A stretch of DNA of 64,000 nt from Variovorax paradoxus (GCF_902712855.1 NZ_LR743508.1:434001-498000), one strand, 5' to 3'. Numbered from the stretch's first letter, positions 8,708 to 18,057 are shown. Translations and numbers: made by a program. The notes: generated by a model from the letters alone, not told the origin.

Positions 8708-9187
8708 ATGAACGCCACACCGACGATGCCTGCCGGCTTCGCCATGCGGCATGCCGAAAGCGAGGCCGAACTGCGCGCCTGCTGGCGTGCCATGCAGCAA
8801 CTGCGCCCGCACCTGCACGATGCGCAGGACCTGCTGCAGCGCGTGGACCGCATGCGCGCCGACGGCTACCGCATCCTCGCCGTCTGGCGAGGCGAAGGCG
8901 CTACCGCGGAGGCGATCGCGCTCGCCGGCTACCGGCTGCAGGAAAACCTGGTCTACGGCCCGTTCCTCTATGTCGACGACCTCGTCACGCTGGAAAGCGA
9001 GCGCGGCGGCCAATGGGGCGCGCGCCTGATCGACGCCACCGCACGCATCGCGGAGGAAGCCGGCTGCGCCAAGCTGGTGCTCGACACCGGACTCTCGAAC
9101 GCGCTGGCCCAACGCTTCTACTTCCGCCAGGGCATGCTGACCGGCGCGATGCGCTTCAGCAAGGTGCTGGGAGGTACCGCGCGATGA
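8708..9187 (+). CDS. GNAT family N-acetyltransferase
   Basis: 159 aa GNAT fold. The acetyl-CoA loop region reads ESERGGQWGARLIDATARIA (about residues 97-116), a variant of the RGxGxG/A pyrophosphate loop. It is preceded by the strand YVDDLVTL and followed by LVLDTGLSNALAQRFYFRQG. A protein or small-molecule amine acceptor is likely but unidentified. AAGGA lies just upstream of ATG 8708. The stop overlaps the start of the AzoR-like gene by 4 nt (ATGA), so the two are translationally coupled. The neighbouring MocR gene may regulate both. Confidence 0.82.
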   Translation: MNATPTMPAGFAMRHAESEAELRACWRAMQQLRPHLHDAQDLLQRVDRMRADGYRILAVWRGEGATAEAIALAGYRLQENLVYGPFLYVDDLVTLESERGGQWGARLIDATARIAEEAGCAKLVLDTGLSNALAQRFYFRQGMLTGAMRFSKVLGGTAR

Positions 9188-9858
9188 AGACGATCGGCAA
9201 CATCCTGCACATCACCGCCAGCCCGCGCGCCGACGCCTCGTTCAGCCAGAACTTCTCGAAGCGCATCGTCGAGCGGCTGCTGGCGCGCGACCCGGGCGCG
9301 GTGGTCGTGCGGCGCGACTTCGGCGTCATCGGGCTGCCGCACGTGGACGAGACCTACGGCCATACGCTCGCAGGCTCGTGGCCGATGGCGGCCGACGCCT
9401 ACGAGCGGCCCGGCTCGCTGGCGCAGTCCGAACGGCTGATCTGCGAACTGGAAGCGGCCGACGCCGTGGTGATCGGCACGCCCATGCACAACTACACCGT
9501 GCCCTCGGTGCTGAAGGCCTGGATCGACCACGTGCTGCGCGCGCACCGCAGCTTCGGCTTCTCGCCCGAAGGCAAGGTGGGCCTGCTCGCCGACCGCCCG
9601 GTGTACATCGCGGTGGCCTCCGGCGGCGGCTACACCGGCGAGGGCACGCTGCAGCCGGACTTCCTCACGCCTTATCTCGAGGCGGTGTTCCGCACCATCG
9701 GCATCCGCGACCTGCATTTCTTCCCGCTGCAGCGCACGGTGGCGGGTGCCGAAGCCGTGGCCGAGGCACTGCGCGGCGTGGAAGCGCTGCTCGACCGCAA
9801 GCTGCCGATGCCCACGCTCACGCCCCTGCCCGAGCCCATGCCGCTCGCCGCGGCCTGA
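9184..9858 (+). CDS. AzoR-like FMN-dependent NADH:quinone/azo reductase
   Basis: 224 aa. The N-terminus ILHITASPRADASFSQNFSK is the flavodoxin-like phosphate loop (SPRxxxSxS) of AzoR. GTPMHNYTVPSVLKAWIDHV (about residues 98-117) is the conserved FMN-contact segment of the AcpD/AzoR family, and ASGGGYTGEG follows. These homodimeric flavoenzymes reduce quinones and azo dyes with NAD(P)H by two-electron transfer, which avoids semiquinone radicals. It is coupled to the upstream acetyltransferase gene. It is annotated as AzoR-like because the length and motifs fit, though dye reduction itself cannot be inferred. Confidence 0.85.
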   Translation: MKTIGNILHITASPRADASFSQNFSKRIVERLLARDPGAVVVRRDFGVIGLPHVDETYGHTLAGSWPMAADAYERPGSLAQSERLICELEAADAVVIGTPMHNYTVPSVLKAWIDHVLRAHRSFGFSPEGKVGLLADRPVYIAVASGGGYTGEGTLQPDFLTPYLEAVFRTIGIRDLHFFPLQRTVAGAEAVAEALRGVEALLDRKLPMPTLTPLPEPMPLAAA

Positions 9859-9874
9859 GCACGAGGCGCGCAGT

Positions 9875-11044
9875 TCAGGCTGCGGCGGCGTCCTTCGCGG
9901 CGAGCGCGAGCGTCCGCCTGGCGATGTTGACCAGGTGGATCTGGCTCGTTCCCTCGTAGAGGCGGAACAGCCGCACGTCGCGGTAGAAGCGCTCGGCCAC
10001 GTTGCCGGCGATGAAGCCGCTGCCGCCGAACACCTGCACCGCGCGGTCCGCGACGCGCCCGCACATCTCGGAAGCGAAGAGCTTGCACATCGAGGCTTCC
10101 ATCGTCACGTCGATGCCGTCGTCCCGCTTGCGCGCGGTCTCCAGCACCAGCGCACGCGCGGCGTGCACCTCGGTGTTGCTCTCGGCGATCATCTGCTGCA
10201 CCAGCTGGAACTCGCCGATCGGCTGGCCGAACTGGCGGCGCGCCTGCGCCTGCCGCGCCATCTCGGCCACCAGGCGAATCGCCGGTCCGATGCACAGCGC
10301 GGCCAGGTTGATGCGCTGCTTGTTCAGCGTCTTCATCGCAGTGCGGAATCCCTGCCCCTCCACCCCCCCGACGATGGCCGAGGCCGGCACGCTCACCCGC
10401 TCCAGAACGACCTCGCCCACCGGCGAGCCGTGCTGGCCCATCTTGCGGTAGGGCTGCGATGTCGACAGGCCGGGCGCGCCGCGCTCCACCAGGAACGCGC
10501 TGATGCCGGCCGCGCCCTTCGCCTGCGGGTCGGTGCGCGCGAACACGGTGAACAGGTCTGCGATCGGCGCGTTGGTGATGAAGCACTTGTGCCCGCTGAT
10601 GACGAAGCTGTCGCCATCGCGCACCGCCACCGTCTTCTGCGCGGTCGCGTCCGAGCCGGCTTCCGGCTCGGTGAGCGCGAAGCAGCCGGTCAGCTCGCCG
10701 CTGGCCAGCCGCGGCAGGTAGCGGCGCTGCTGCTCGGGCGTGCCGTCGACCACGAGCGACTCCGACGCGATGCCGGTGTTGCCGCCGAAGCGCGCGCGGA
10801 ACGCGGTCGCCACCTGCGATACCTCGAGGTTGACCAGCGTCAGCTCTTCGGTGGTCAGGCCCGCGCCACCAAAGGCTTCGGGAATGCTGTGGCCGAACAG
10901 GCCCAGCGCGCGCATGCGCTCCACCACCGGCTCGGGGATCTCGTCGCCGGCATCGACCTGCCCCTCGAGCGGCAGGCATTCCTCCTGGGCGAAGCGGCGG
11001 ACCGTGGCGAGCAGCGCCGAGAAGGATTCGCGGTCGCGGATCAT
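9875..11044 (-). CDS. Acyl-CoA dehydrogenase
   Basis: 389 aa, full length for a flavin-dependent acyl-CoA dehydrogenase. Visible are the FAD-binding segment CFALTEPEAGSDA, the C-terminal signature RRQFGQPIGEFQLVQQMIAE, and the catalytic-base region RLYEGTSQIHLVNIARR, where the Glu of YEGTSQ is the usual active-site base. It introduces a 2,3-double bond into an acyl-CoA and passes electrons to ETF. It is the last gene of the ten-gene minus-strand operon; its start overlaps the preceding stop as ATGA (11041-11044). The chain-length or branching preference cannot be predicted. Confidence 0.88.
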   Translation of the reverse strand: MIRDRESFSALLATVRRFAQEECLPLEGQVDAGDEIPEPVVERMRALGLFGHSIPEAFGGAGLTTEELTLVNLEVSQVATAFRARFGGNTGIASESLVVDGTPEQQRRYLPRLASGELTGCFALTEPEAGSDATAQKTVAVRDGDSFVISGHKCFITNAPIADLFTVFARTDPQAKGAAGISAFLVERGAPGLSTSQPYRKMGQHGSPVGEVVLERVSVPASAIVGGVEGQGFRTAMKTLNKQRINLAALCIGPAIRLVAEMARQAQARRQFGQPIGEFQLVQQMIAESNTEVHAARALVLETARKRDDGIDVTMEASMCKLFASEMCGRVADRAVQVFGGSGFIAGNVAERFYRDVRLFRLYEGTSQIHLVNIARRTLALAAKDAAAA

Positions 11045-11610
11045 GAGAGGGTCCCTTCGGCCACGGTGCGCAACTCGCGCACCTCCCGCACCTCCCGCAG
11101 AAGGACATACAGCATGTCGTCCGGCGCCGCGCAGCCGACCGGCTGGCGCGCACCGAACAGCACGGCGTCGCTGCGGGCGAGTTCCGGCCGCTCGCGCTCC
11201 TCGATCCAGTCGTACACCACGGTGCGTGCGGCAATGCGCCACTCGCCGATGCGGCGCTCGAAGCGGTCGAGGTAGCGGCCGCACAGCAGGGTGCGCTTCG
11301 CGGGCGCGTCGGCGGGTGCCTGCAATGCGAAGAAGCTGCTCTCGACCGCCGCGGTGTTGCCGTGCAGCTCGATGGCGACGTTGTTCACCTGGTGCACACG
11401 CCGCCCGCCCTGGCGCAGCCGCTGCAGCGCCTGCGTGATGAAGCCGTCGGCGCTTCCGTTCCAGGCGCCGTGACAGTCGGTGGCGTCTTCCCAGTAGGCG
11501 GAGCGCAGCGCCGCCTCGTCGACGCGGTCGATGCCGCGGCAGTAGCGGTAGAGGCACTCGCGGATCGCCTCGCGATCGAGCAGCGCCTGCAGCGGTGCGC
11601 GCGGGTTCAT
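11041..11610 (-). CDS. SnoaL-like/NTF2-fold protein
   Basis: 189 aa. The N-terminus ALLDREAIRECLYRYCRGID, then SAYWEDATDCHGAWNGSADG, is the usual start of the SnoaL-like ring-hydroxylating-dioxygenase-small-subunit or steroid-isomerase type NTF2 fold. The cone-shaped pocket binds small hydrophobic ligands. Members act as isomerases, dehydratases or accessory subunits. Overlapping start and stop codons with both neighbours (ATGA at 11041-11044 and 11607-11610) place it inside the catabolic operon, suggesting an isomerase or hydratase step on the same substrate. Confidence 0.8.
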   Translation of the reverse strand: MNPRAPLQALLDREAIRECLYRYCRGIDRVDEAALRSAYWEDATDCHGAWNGSADGFITQALQRLRQGGRRVHQVNNVAIELHGNTAAVESSFFALQAPADAPAKRTLLCGRYLDRFERRIGEWRIAARTVVYDWIEERERPELARSDAVLFGARQPVGCAAPDDMLYVLLREVREVRELRTVAEGTLS

Positions 11611-11999
11611 GGCGCCGTCGCAGCCGCGGACACCGGCGCCCGCCTGAACAGCTGCACGACGTTGCCCTCCGGATCGCGCAGCGACATCACCGCACCGTGC
11701 GAGCCCATGTCGCGCGTGCCGATGACCTGCCCGCCGGCGCCGGTGATGCGCTCCTGCGCACCGGCGAAGTCGCTCACCTCGAACACCATCACCACGCCGG
11801 ATGTGGCCGGCGCGGCCTCTTCCGCGCAGGCGAGCGCCACGCCCGTGCCGCCCACGCCGTACTGGATCCAGCGGTCGTTGTCGCGGAACTTGAGCTTCAG
11901 GCCCAGTGCCGACGCATAGAAGGCGTGCAGTTCGGCCGGATGCCGCGCGACCACGTAGACGTTCTGCAGGCGCTGGGGCGCAATGTCCTCGGTGCTCAC
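11607..11999 (-). CDS. VOC (glyoxalase/bleomycin-resistance fold) protein
   Basis: 130 aa single VOC module pair. It starts from GTG at 11999, which overlaps the SDR stop as GTGA. Strands LQNVYVVARHPAELHAFYAS and VVMVFEVSDFAGAQERITGA give the beta-alpha-beta-beta-beta repeats. MSLRDPEGNVVQLFRRA is the typical C-terminal metal-ligand strand (Glu in DPEGN). VOC enzymes use a divalent metal for isomerisation, epimerisation or dioxygenation. In this operon an acyl-CoA epimerase (methylmalonyl-CoA-epimerase-like) role would make sense but is inference. Confidence 0.8.
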   Translation of the reverse strand: MSTEDIAPQRLQNVYVVARHPAELHAFYASALGLKLKFRDNDRWIQYGVGGTGVALACAEEAAPATSGVVMVFEVSDFAGAQERITGAGGQVIGTRDMGSHGAVMSLRDPEGNVVQLFRRAPVSAAATAP

Positions 12000-12769
12000 A
12001 GCGACGTCTCCGATGCGCCGCCGTCGAGGCGGATCACCTCCGCGTTGACGAAGCGCGAGCCGTCGCCGGCCAGGAAGCAGATCGCGTCGGCGATGTCTTC
12101 CACGGTGCCCAGCCGCCCCAGCGGCGTGCGCGCGATGCGCTTCGCATCGAGTTCGGCGTTGCGGTGCTTGGCCGTGCCTTCGGTGGGCACGGCGCCGGGC
12201 GCCACCGCATTCACGCGGATGCCGCGCGATCCGAGGTCGGCCGCGGCGGCGCGCGTGATGCCGAGCACGCCGGCCTTCAGGCCGCTGTAGACCACCGAGC
12301 GCGCGGGCGACTTGAAGCCGGCGATGGAGGCCACGTTGACCACCGAGCCGCCGCGTTCCGGGTCCATGAGCTCGGCCGCGGCCTGGATGCCCCAGATCAC
12401 CGACTTGAAGCCGATCTCGACCATGCGGTCCATCACTTCGGGCGTGATCTCGGCCAGCGGCTGGTAGCGGACCCACGCCGCGTTGTTGACCATCACGTCG
12501 AGCCGGCCGGCATCGGTGTGCAGGCGCTGCACGGCCAGGCGCATGCCGTCGCGGCTCGACACGTCCTGCGGCACCGCCACGGCCTTGCCGCCGAGCCGGC
12601 GGATCTCCGCCACGGTGTCCTCGACGAAATCGGCCTTGAGGTCGTTCACGCCGACGGTCGCGCCGAGCCGGGCCATGGCCAGCGCGGTGGCGCGGCCGAT
12701 GCCGTGGCCGGCACCGCTGATGAAGGCCACGCGGCCTTCGAGGCGTTCGGGGGACAGGGGTGCATTCAT
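11996..12769 (-). CDS. SDR family oxidoreductase
   Basis: 257 aa classical SDR: SGAGHGIGRATALAMARLGA at the N-terminal dinucleotide loop, MVNNAAW, Ser in NVASIAGF, and the Tyr-Lys pair in VVYSGLKAGV (YxxxK). It is probably a 3-hydroxyacyl-CoA or alcohol dehydrogenase of the pathway encoded around it. The ATG at 12769 overlaps the stop of the upstream acyl-CoA ligase (ATGA), and its own stop overlaps the VOC start (GTGA). Substrate specificity is not evident. Confidence 0.87.
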   Translation of the reverse strand: MNAPLSPERLEGRVAFISGAGHGIGRATALAMARLGATVGVNDLKADFVEDTVAEIRRLGGKAVAVPQDVSSRDGMRLAVQRLHTDAGRLDVMVNNAAWVRYQPLAEITPEVMDRMVEIGFKSVIWGIQAAAELMDPERGGSVVNVASIAGFKSPARSVVYSGLKAGVLGITRAAAADLGSRGIRVNAVAPGAVPTEGTAKHRNAELDAKRIARTPLGRLGTVEDIADAICFLAGDGSRFVNAEVIRLDGGASETSL

Positions 12770-14904
12770 GGCTTGTCTTTCGTTTCCGGCACCAGCAGCG
12801 CATCGAGCGCGAAGGCGCCTCGCCCGTGGTCGAGGACCACCAGCGGGTTGATGTCGATCTCGGCGACGGTGTCCGCATGCCGGGCGGCGAACTGCGAAAG
12901 CGCCGCCACCGCGCGGGCCGCCGCCGCCACGTCGGCCTTCGGCCGGCCGCGCGCACCGTCGAACAGCGGGAAGGCCTTGAGCGAGCGCAGCATCTGCATC
13001 GCCTGCGCCTCTGTGACGGGCACCACCTGCAGCGCCACGTCGCGCAGCACCTCGGCGAAGATGCCGCCCAGGCCCACCATCACCACCGGCCCGAACACCG
13101 GGTCCTTCGTGGTGCCGAGGATCAGCTCGGTGCCGCCTTGCGCCATCTGCGCGACCAGCACGCCGGCGATGCGCGCCTGCGGCGCCTTCTGCGCCACGCG
13201 CGCGAGCATCGCGTCGTGTTCCTCGCGCAGTTGCTCCTCCGAGCGCACGCCGACCACCACCCCGCCGACCTCGGTCTTGTGGGGAATGTCGGGCGAGACG
13301 ATCTTCAGCACGACGGGGAAGCCGATGTCGCGCGCGGCGGCCAGGGCTTCGTCCCGCGACGCGGCGGTGACTTCCTTCAGCACCGGAATGCCCGACTGCG
13401 CGAGCACCGCCTTGGCGCTCGCCTCGTTGGCGAAGGCTTCGGGTGGCAGCGTTTCCAGCGACGGCGATGCGACCGCCGCTTGGCTTTGCGCGCCGCGCGT
13501 GCCGAGCCGCACCAGCGCGGCCAGCGTCGCGCAAGCCGCATCGATGGTCTCCACCGTCGGGATGCCCATCTCGTTGAGCTGCGCGATGGTCTCGCGCGGT
13601 GCCTTGCAGCACAGCAGGATCAGCCGCGCCGGATGCGCGCGGCGCACCTCGTCCAGCGCTGCCATGTACACGTCGCGCAGCCGCGGCATCTGGAAGGCGT
13701 AGGCCGACTGCAGGATCACCGCGTCGCAGCCCGCGTCTTCCACCACCGCCGACAGCACCTGCACCAGCAGCTCGGGCCGGCTCGACACCTGCGCCGTCAT
13801 GTCGACCGGGTTGCCCGGCGATGCATAGGGCAATGCCGCGACGATGCGCTGCTGCGTGGCCGCCGAGAGCTTCGGCAGTTCGAGCCCCTGCGCGCTGGCG
13901 GCGTCGGCCATCAGCACGCCGAAGCCGCCCGATGCGGTGACCAGCGCCACGCGCGGTCCCTTCGGCGCGCGCGACACACCGACCACCGACACCGCATGGC
14001 CCACCTCGAGCAGCTGCTCGATGCTCGGCACGCGGATGGCGCCGGCATTGCGCAGCACCACGTCGAAGACCGCGTCGGAACCTGCCAGCGCACCGGTGTG
14101 CGACGCCGCCGCCTCGCTGCCTGCCGACGACACGCCGACCTTCAGCACCACCACCGGCTTGCCGGCCTCGCGCGCCATGGCCAGCGCGCGCACCAGCTTG
14201 GCCGCGTCGCGGCAGGTTTCCATGCAGCACAGGATGACCGAGGTGCCCGGGTCGCCCGCCAGCGACGCGATGCCGTCGGCGATGTCCACGTCGCACTCGT
14301 TGCCTGTGGTCAGCAGCCGGCTGATGCCGATGCCGCGCTCGGCCGCCAGGCGCATCGTGTAGCTGCCGAGGTTGCCGCTCTGCGATGCGATGCCGACATG
14401 GCCCGCCGCAGGAAACGCCGACTCCAGCGCCACGGAGAAGGTGGCGATGCTCCTGTCCGCCACGCCGATGGAGCCCAGGCAGTTGGGTCCCACGACGCGC
14501 ATGCCCGATGCCTTGGCCACCGCGCCGATGGCCGCCTGCAGCCGGCTGCCTTCCTCGCCCATCTCCGAGAAGCCCGACGAGAGGATCACGGCCGCGCGCA
14601 CGCCGCGCGCGGCGCAGTCCTTCACCGCCTCGAGCACGGCGTCGGGCGGCACGGCCATCACGGCCAGGTCGGGCACCGACGGCAGATCGGCCACGTTCGC
14701 ATAGGCGGGCAGCGACTGCACCGTGCCGCCCTTGCGGTTCACCGGATAAATGGCGCCGCGGTAGCCGTACTTCTGCAGGAACTGCAGCGGCCGGCCGCCG
14801 ATCTTGGTCACGTCGTCAGACGCGCCGAAGATTGCGATCGAGCGCGGCTTGAACAGGGCTTCGAGGCCTCGGCCCACTTCGACTTCAACTTCCGTCGTGC
14901 TCAC
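12766..14904 (-). CDS. NDP-forming acyl-CoA ligase (fused alpha and beta subunits)
   Basis: 712 aa. The order is a CoA-binding Rossmann domain (KPRSIAIFGASDD, residues 19-31), ligase-CoA domains with the phosphohistidine motif ASHTGALAGSDAV (His269), and an ATP-grasp domain from about 490 (GFPVVLKIVSPDIPHKTEVG). It ends ADTVAEIDINPLVVLDHGRG. This is the fused acetyl-CoA synthetase (ADP-forming) arrangement, which interconverts acyl-CoA and acid with ATP/ADP. It starts from GTG 14904, only 2 nt after the enoyl-CoA hydratase stop. In this operon it probably activates the growth substrate or releases a product acid with ATP gain. Confidence 0.87.
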   Translation of the reverse strand: MSTTEVEVEVGRGLEALFKPRSIAIFGASDDVTKIGGRPLQFLQKYGYRGAIYPVNRKGGTVQSLPAYANVADLPSVPDLAVMAVPPDAVLEAVKDCAARGVRAAVILSSGFSEMGEEGSRLQAAIGAVAKASGMRVVGPNCLGSIGVADRSIATFSVALESAFPAAGHVGIASQSGNLGSYTMRLAAERGIGISRLLTTGNECDVDIADGIASLAGDPGTSVILCCMETCRDAAKLVRALAMAREAGKPVVVLKVGVSSAGSEAAASHTGALAGSDAVFDVVLRNAGAIRVPSIEQLLEVGHAVSVVGVSRAPKGPRVALVTASGGFGVLMADAASAQGLELPKLSAATQQRIVAALPYASPGNPVDMTAQVSSRPELLVQVLSAVVEDAGCDAVILQSAYAFQMPRLRDVYMAALDEVRRAHPARLILLCCKAPRETIAQLNEMGIPTVETIDAACATLAALVRLGTRGAQSQAAVASPSLETLPPEAFANEASAKAVLAQSGIPVLKEVTAASRDEALAAARDIGFPVVLKIVSPDIPHKTEVGGVVVGVRSEEQLREEHDAMLARVAQKAPQARIAGVLVAQMAQGGTELILGTTKDPVFGPVVMVGLGGIFAEVLRDVALQVVPVTEAQAMQMLRSLKAFPLFDGARGRPKADVAAAARAVAALSQFAARHADTVAEIDINPLVVLDHGRGAFALDALLVPETKDKP

Positions 14905-14906
14905 GC

Positions 14907-15668
14907 TCAGCGCCCCTTGAACACCGGCGCGCGCTTCTCGAGGAAGGCCTGGCGCGCTTCCTTGGCGTCTTCGGTGCGCGACAGCGCCATGGTGATGTTC
15001 TGCTCGAAGCGGTAGCCGTCGCGCTGCGGCATCACGTCCATCATGTTGGCGGCCTGCTTGGCGTAGGCCAGCGCAATGGGGCTCTTGGAGGCCATCTCCT
15101 GCGCCAGGCGCAGGGCGGTGGGCATGAGCTCGTCCGCCGGCACGACCTCGTCGAGCACGCCGCGGCGGTACAGCTCGGCCGCGGGCACGCGCATGCCGGT
15201 GAAGAACATGCGGCGCGTGAACGAGCGGCCGAACATGGTTCGCAGCATCGAGACGCCGCCGGCCAGGCCCACGTTGATCTCGGGCATGGCGAAGCTCGCG
15301 TCGTCCGAGGCCAGGAAGATGTCGCAGGCGGCCATCAGGCCGAAGCCCGCGCCCAGCGCCGGGCCGTTGACGGCCGCGATGACGGGCTTGGCGCATTCGC
15401 GGATCGCGTTGCCGGTCTCGCGGGTCCAGCGGTTGTGGTCGAGGAAGTCCCCGGGCTTGTCGGCCGAGGGCCGATCCTTCAGGTCGGCGCCCGAACAGAA
15501 GAACTTGCCGGTGCCGGTGAGGATGGCCACGCGGATGTCGTCGCGCTCGGAGACCTCGTCGAACACCTGGATCAGGCGGTGGCGGGTCTCGCGGCTCAGG
15601 GCATTGACGGGCGGCTTGTCCAGCCGCACCACGGCGACGAACTCGGAAACTTCAAGACTGACGCTCAT
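14907..15668 (-). CDS. Enoyl-CoA hydratase/isomerase (crotonase family)
   Basis: 253 aa crotonase. CSGADLKDRPSADKP contains the first oxyanion-loop region. AAVNGPALGAGFGLMAACDI holds the second oxyanion Gly-Gly-type loop. FAMPEINVGLAGG carries the Glu equivalent to the catalytic Glu164 of crotonase. Hydration of a trans-2-enoyl-CoA is the default reaction, though isomerases and ring-cleaving hydrolases share the fold. Its ATG overlaps the preceding acyl-CoA dehydrogenase stop (ATGA, 15665-15668), and the acyl-CoA ligase follows after 2 nt. Confidence 0.88.
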   Translation of the reverse strand: MSVSLEVSEFVAVVRLDKPPVNALSRETRHRLIQVFDEVSERDDIRVAILTGTGKFFCSGADLKDRPSADKPGDFLDHNRWTRETGNAIRECAKPVIAAVNGPALGAGFGLMAACDIFLASDDASFAMPEINVGLAGGVSMLRTMFGRSFTRRMFFTGMRVPAAELYRRGVLDEVVPADELMPTALRLAQEMASKSPIALAYAKQAANMMDVMPQRDGYRFEQNITMALSRTEDAKEARQAFLEKRAPVFKGR

Positions 15669-16789
15669 GACGAACTCCTGGCAGCGGGGGACATGCCGCG
15701 CGCCGGTGCGACGGCGGCTTCGGTGGGGGGATAAAGCAGTTGCGACGCATGCGTCATGCGGTCGCCGTAGCGGAACTCGGAGGCCAGCAGGCGCTGCGCC
15801 ATGCGGGTGGCCAGCACCTCTTCGCTCACGCCCATGCCGCCGTGCATCTGGATCGCGCCCTCGGCGCACAGCCGCGCGGTCTCGGCCAGCGCGACCTTCA
15901 TCAGGCGCAGCGTGCGGCGCAGGTTGGCGGCACCGCGCGCGTGCTCCTGGAACGCATGCAGCATCAGGCCCTTGGCGCAGAGGTAGCGCACGTACATGTC
16001 GGCCGTGCGGTGGCGCAGCACCTGGAACGTGGCCAGCGCCACGCCGAACTGCCGGCGCTCCTGCAGGTGCCTGACGGTCTGCTCGATCAGCGTGGTGAGC
16101 GCCGCCACGGTGTCGGCCGCGGTGAGCAGCAGCGCGGCGTTGTCGGCACGCTCGAGCGCCGCGTCGGCCGCGGCGCCGCGTGCGATGCAGGCCAGCGCGG
16201 GCACGGTGACGCCGTCGAGCCTGAAGTCGGCGCTGCGCCGGCCTTCCATGGTGCGGTAGGTGGCGCTGGGCGCGGGCAAGTGTTCGAGGTCGACCAGGAA
16301 CAGCGCCGTTTCGCCGCTGCCCTGCAGCCTGGCGGGCACCAGCCAGTGCGTGGCGGCCAGCGACACGTCCACGCCCTTCACCTCGCCGGTGAAGGCGTAA
16401 CCGATGTCGAGCTGCTTCGCGCCGACGGCAATGTCGTCGAGCGAGGCCGAGAGCGAGGTCAGGGGCGCGATCTTCGCGCTGCCTTCGCACACCGCTTCGA
16501 GCCAGCGCGCGGAGGTCTCGGCGTTGGCAGCCTGCAGCAGCAGCGGAACCACCGCGCAGGTCTCCACCACGGGCAGGTGCACGCCGTGCGAGGCCAGGCC
16601 GACGACGATGGAGGCCAGGTCGTTCAGCGTTCCGCCGACGCCGCCGGCGTCCTCGGGCACCAGCGTGCAGGTCCAGCCCATCTCGCGCACCGGGTCGGCG
16701 TCGCCGAAATCCCTGGTGTTCTCGTTGTCCTGCGCGAAGCGGGCGGCGGCGTCCAGCAGCATGCCGGGGAACAGGGGGGTGAATGACAT
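15665..16789 (-). CDS. Acyl-CoA dehydrogenase, short partner subunit
   Basis: 374 aa (ATG 16789; a GTG two codons earlier is also possible). The N-terminal half is divergent and poor in FAD motifs. The C-terminal half is clearly acyl-CoA dehydrogenase (LQERRQFGVALATFQVLRHR, then GAIQMHGGMGVSEEVLATRM). It lies immediately downstream of a 398-aa partner. A pair of one longer and one shorter, degenerate acyl-CoA dehydrogenase is the layout of heterotetrameric enzymes acting on bulky cyclic acyl-CoAs (the FadE26-FadE27 type in steroid degraders). Heteromer formation here is inferred from that layout. Confidence 0.8.
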   Translation of the reverse strand: MSFTPLFPGMLLDAAARFAQDNENTRDFGDADPVREMGWTCTLVPEDAGGVGGTLNDLASIVVGLASHGVHLPVVETCAVVPLLLQAANAETSARWLEAVCEGSAKIAPLTSLSASLDDIAVGAKQLDIGYAFTGEVKGVDVSLAATHWLVPARLQGSGETALFLVDLEHLPAPSATYRTMEGRRSADFRLDGVTVPALACIARGAAADAALERADNAALLLTAADTVAALTTLIEQTVRHLQERRQFGVALATFQVLRHRTADMYVRYLCAKGLMLHAFQEHARGAANLRRTLRLMKVALAETARLCAEGAIQMHGGMGVSEEVLATRMAQRLLASEFRYGDRMTHASQLLYPPTEAAVAPARGMSPAARSSS

Positions 16790-16798
16790 CGACACTTC

Positions 16799-17995
16799 TC
16801 AGGCTCCCAGCAATTCATTGGCAACGACGTTGCGCTGCACTTCCGACGTGCCCCCGGCGATCGTGCGGGCGCGGGTGAAGAGGTAGTTCTGCACCCAGGT
16901 GGCGCCGGGCTCGCCCTCGCCTTCATCGACCAGGAAGCGGTGCGCGGCATCGGGCCCGACCGCATCGAGCGCGATGGTCGTCAGGCGCTGCGCGACGTCG
17001 CTGCACATGAGCTTGATGACCGACGGCTGCACGCCCAGCGGGCGCTGGTTCTTCAGGTCGTCGGTGGCGTTGGCGAGCAGCACGCGCGCGCCCTTCACGT
17101 CGGCCTCGGCCAGAAGCAGGCGGTAGCGCAGGCTGCTGAAGTCACGCTTGCCGGCCGCGGCCCGGGCCGCTTCTTCGACCACGCGCGTGACCTGGCGGCG
17201 CACCAGCTCCAGCCGCGCCACGTTGGCCGGGGGCAGCCGTTCGCGCTCGAGCAGGAACTTGGCGCAGGTCCAGCCCTTGCCGACTTCGCCGATCAGGTTG
17301 TCGGCGCGCACGCGCACCTCGTCGAAGAACACTTCGTTGAGGTGGTGCCAGCCGTCGATGCTGCGAATGGGCCGCACGGTGATGCCGGGCGTGTCCATGG
17401 GCACGAGGATCAGCGAGATGCCGTCCTGCTTCTTCGCCTCCTTCGAGGTGCGCACCAGCATGTAGATCATGTTGGCTTCGTGCGCGTGCGAGGTCCAGAT
17501 CTTCTGGCCGTTGATGACGTATTCGTCGCCGTCGAGCCGGGCACTGGTGCTGAGCGAGGCCAGGTCCGAGCCCGAGCCCGGCTCGGAGTAGCCCTGGCAC
17601 CACCAGTCGGAGCCGTCGAGGATGCGCGGCAGGAATCGCGCCTTCTGCTCGGGCGTTCCGAAGCGGATGATGACCGGGCCGATGTGGCCCAGGCCGTGGT
17701 GGTACAGCGGCGGGCAGTCGGCCTCGGCCATGGTCTCCTCGAAGATCAGCCGCTGCATGATGTCCCAGCCGGTGCCGCCGTGCTCGGTCGGCCAGCTCGG
17801 TGCGCCCCAGCCCCTGGCGGTGAGGATCTGCTGCCAGCCGAGGTACTCGCGCTTGGTGACCTTCTGGCCCGCGGCCACGACGGCGCGGATCTCGGCCGGG
17901 CATGCGCTGCGCGCGAACTCGGCGAGCTCGCGGCGGAAATCCGCGTAGGGGTCGGCCCCGGCGCCTTCGGCGCCGTGGGTGTCGTCGTTCGACAT
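16799..17995 (-). CDS. Acyl-CoA dehydrogenase, long partner subunit
   Basis: 398 aa. GYSEPGSGSDLASLSTSARL is the FAD-contact stretch, and YVINGQKIWTSHAHEANMIY and DGWHHLNEVFFDEVRVRADN follow. The C-terminus IAGGTSEVQRNVVANELLGA has Gly where the medium-chain type has the catalytic Glu (YEGT), so the base must lie elsewhere, as in FadE-type enzymes of steroid and terpenoid pathways. It starts from ATG 17995 with AGGAGACAAGAC just upstream. The next gene (short partner) begins about 9 nt after the stop. Electrons would go to ETF and the quinone pool. Confidence 0.87.
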   Translation of the reverse strand: MSNDDTHGAEGAGADPYADFRRELAEFARSACPAEIRAVVAAGQKVTKREYLGWQQILTARGWGAPSWPTEHGGTGWDIMQRLIFEETMAEADCPPLYHHGLGHIGPVIIRFGTPEQKARFLPRILDGSDWWCQGYSEPGSGSDLASLSTSARLDGDEYVINGQKIWTSHAHEANMIYMLVRTSKEAKKQDGISLILVPMDTPGITVRPIRSIDGWHHLNEVFFDEVRVRADNLIGEVGKGWTCAKFLLERERLPPANVARLELVRRQVTRVVEEAARAAAGKRDFSSLRYRLLLAEADVKGARVLLANATDDLKNQRPLGVQPSVIKLMCSDVAQRLTTIALDAVGPDAAHRFLVDEGEGEPGATWVQNYLFTRARTIAGGTSEVQRNVVANELLGA

Positions 17996-18057
17996 GTCTT
18001 GTCTCCTGAGTTGTGTTGCTGACCGCCCCCAGGCGGTGCAGCGATGGGCTGGCGCGT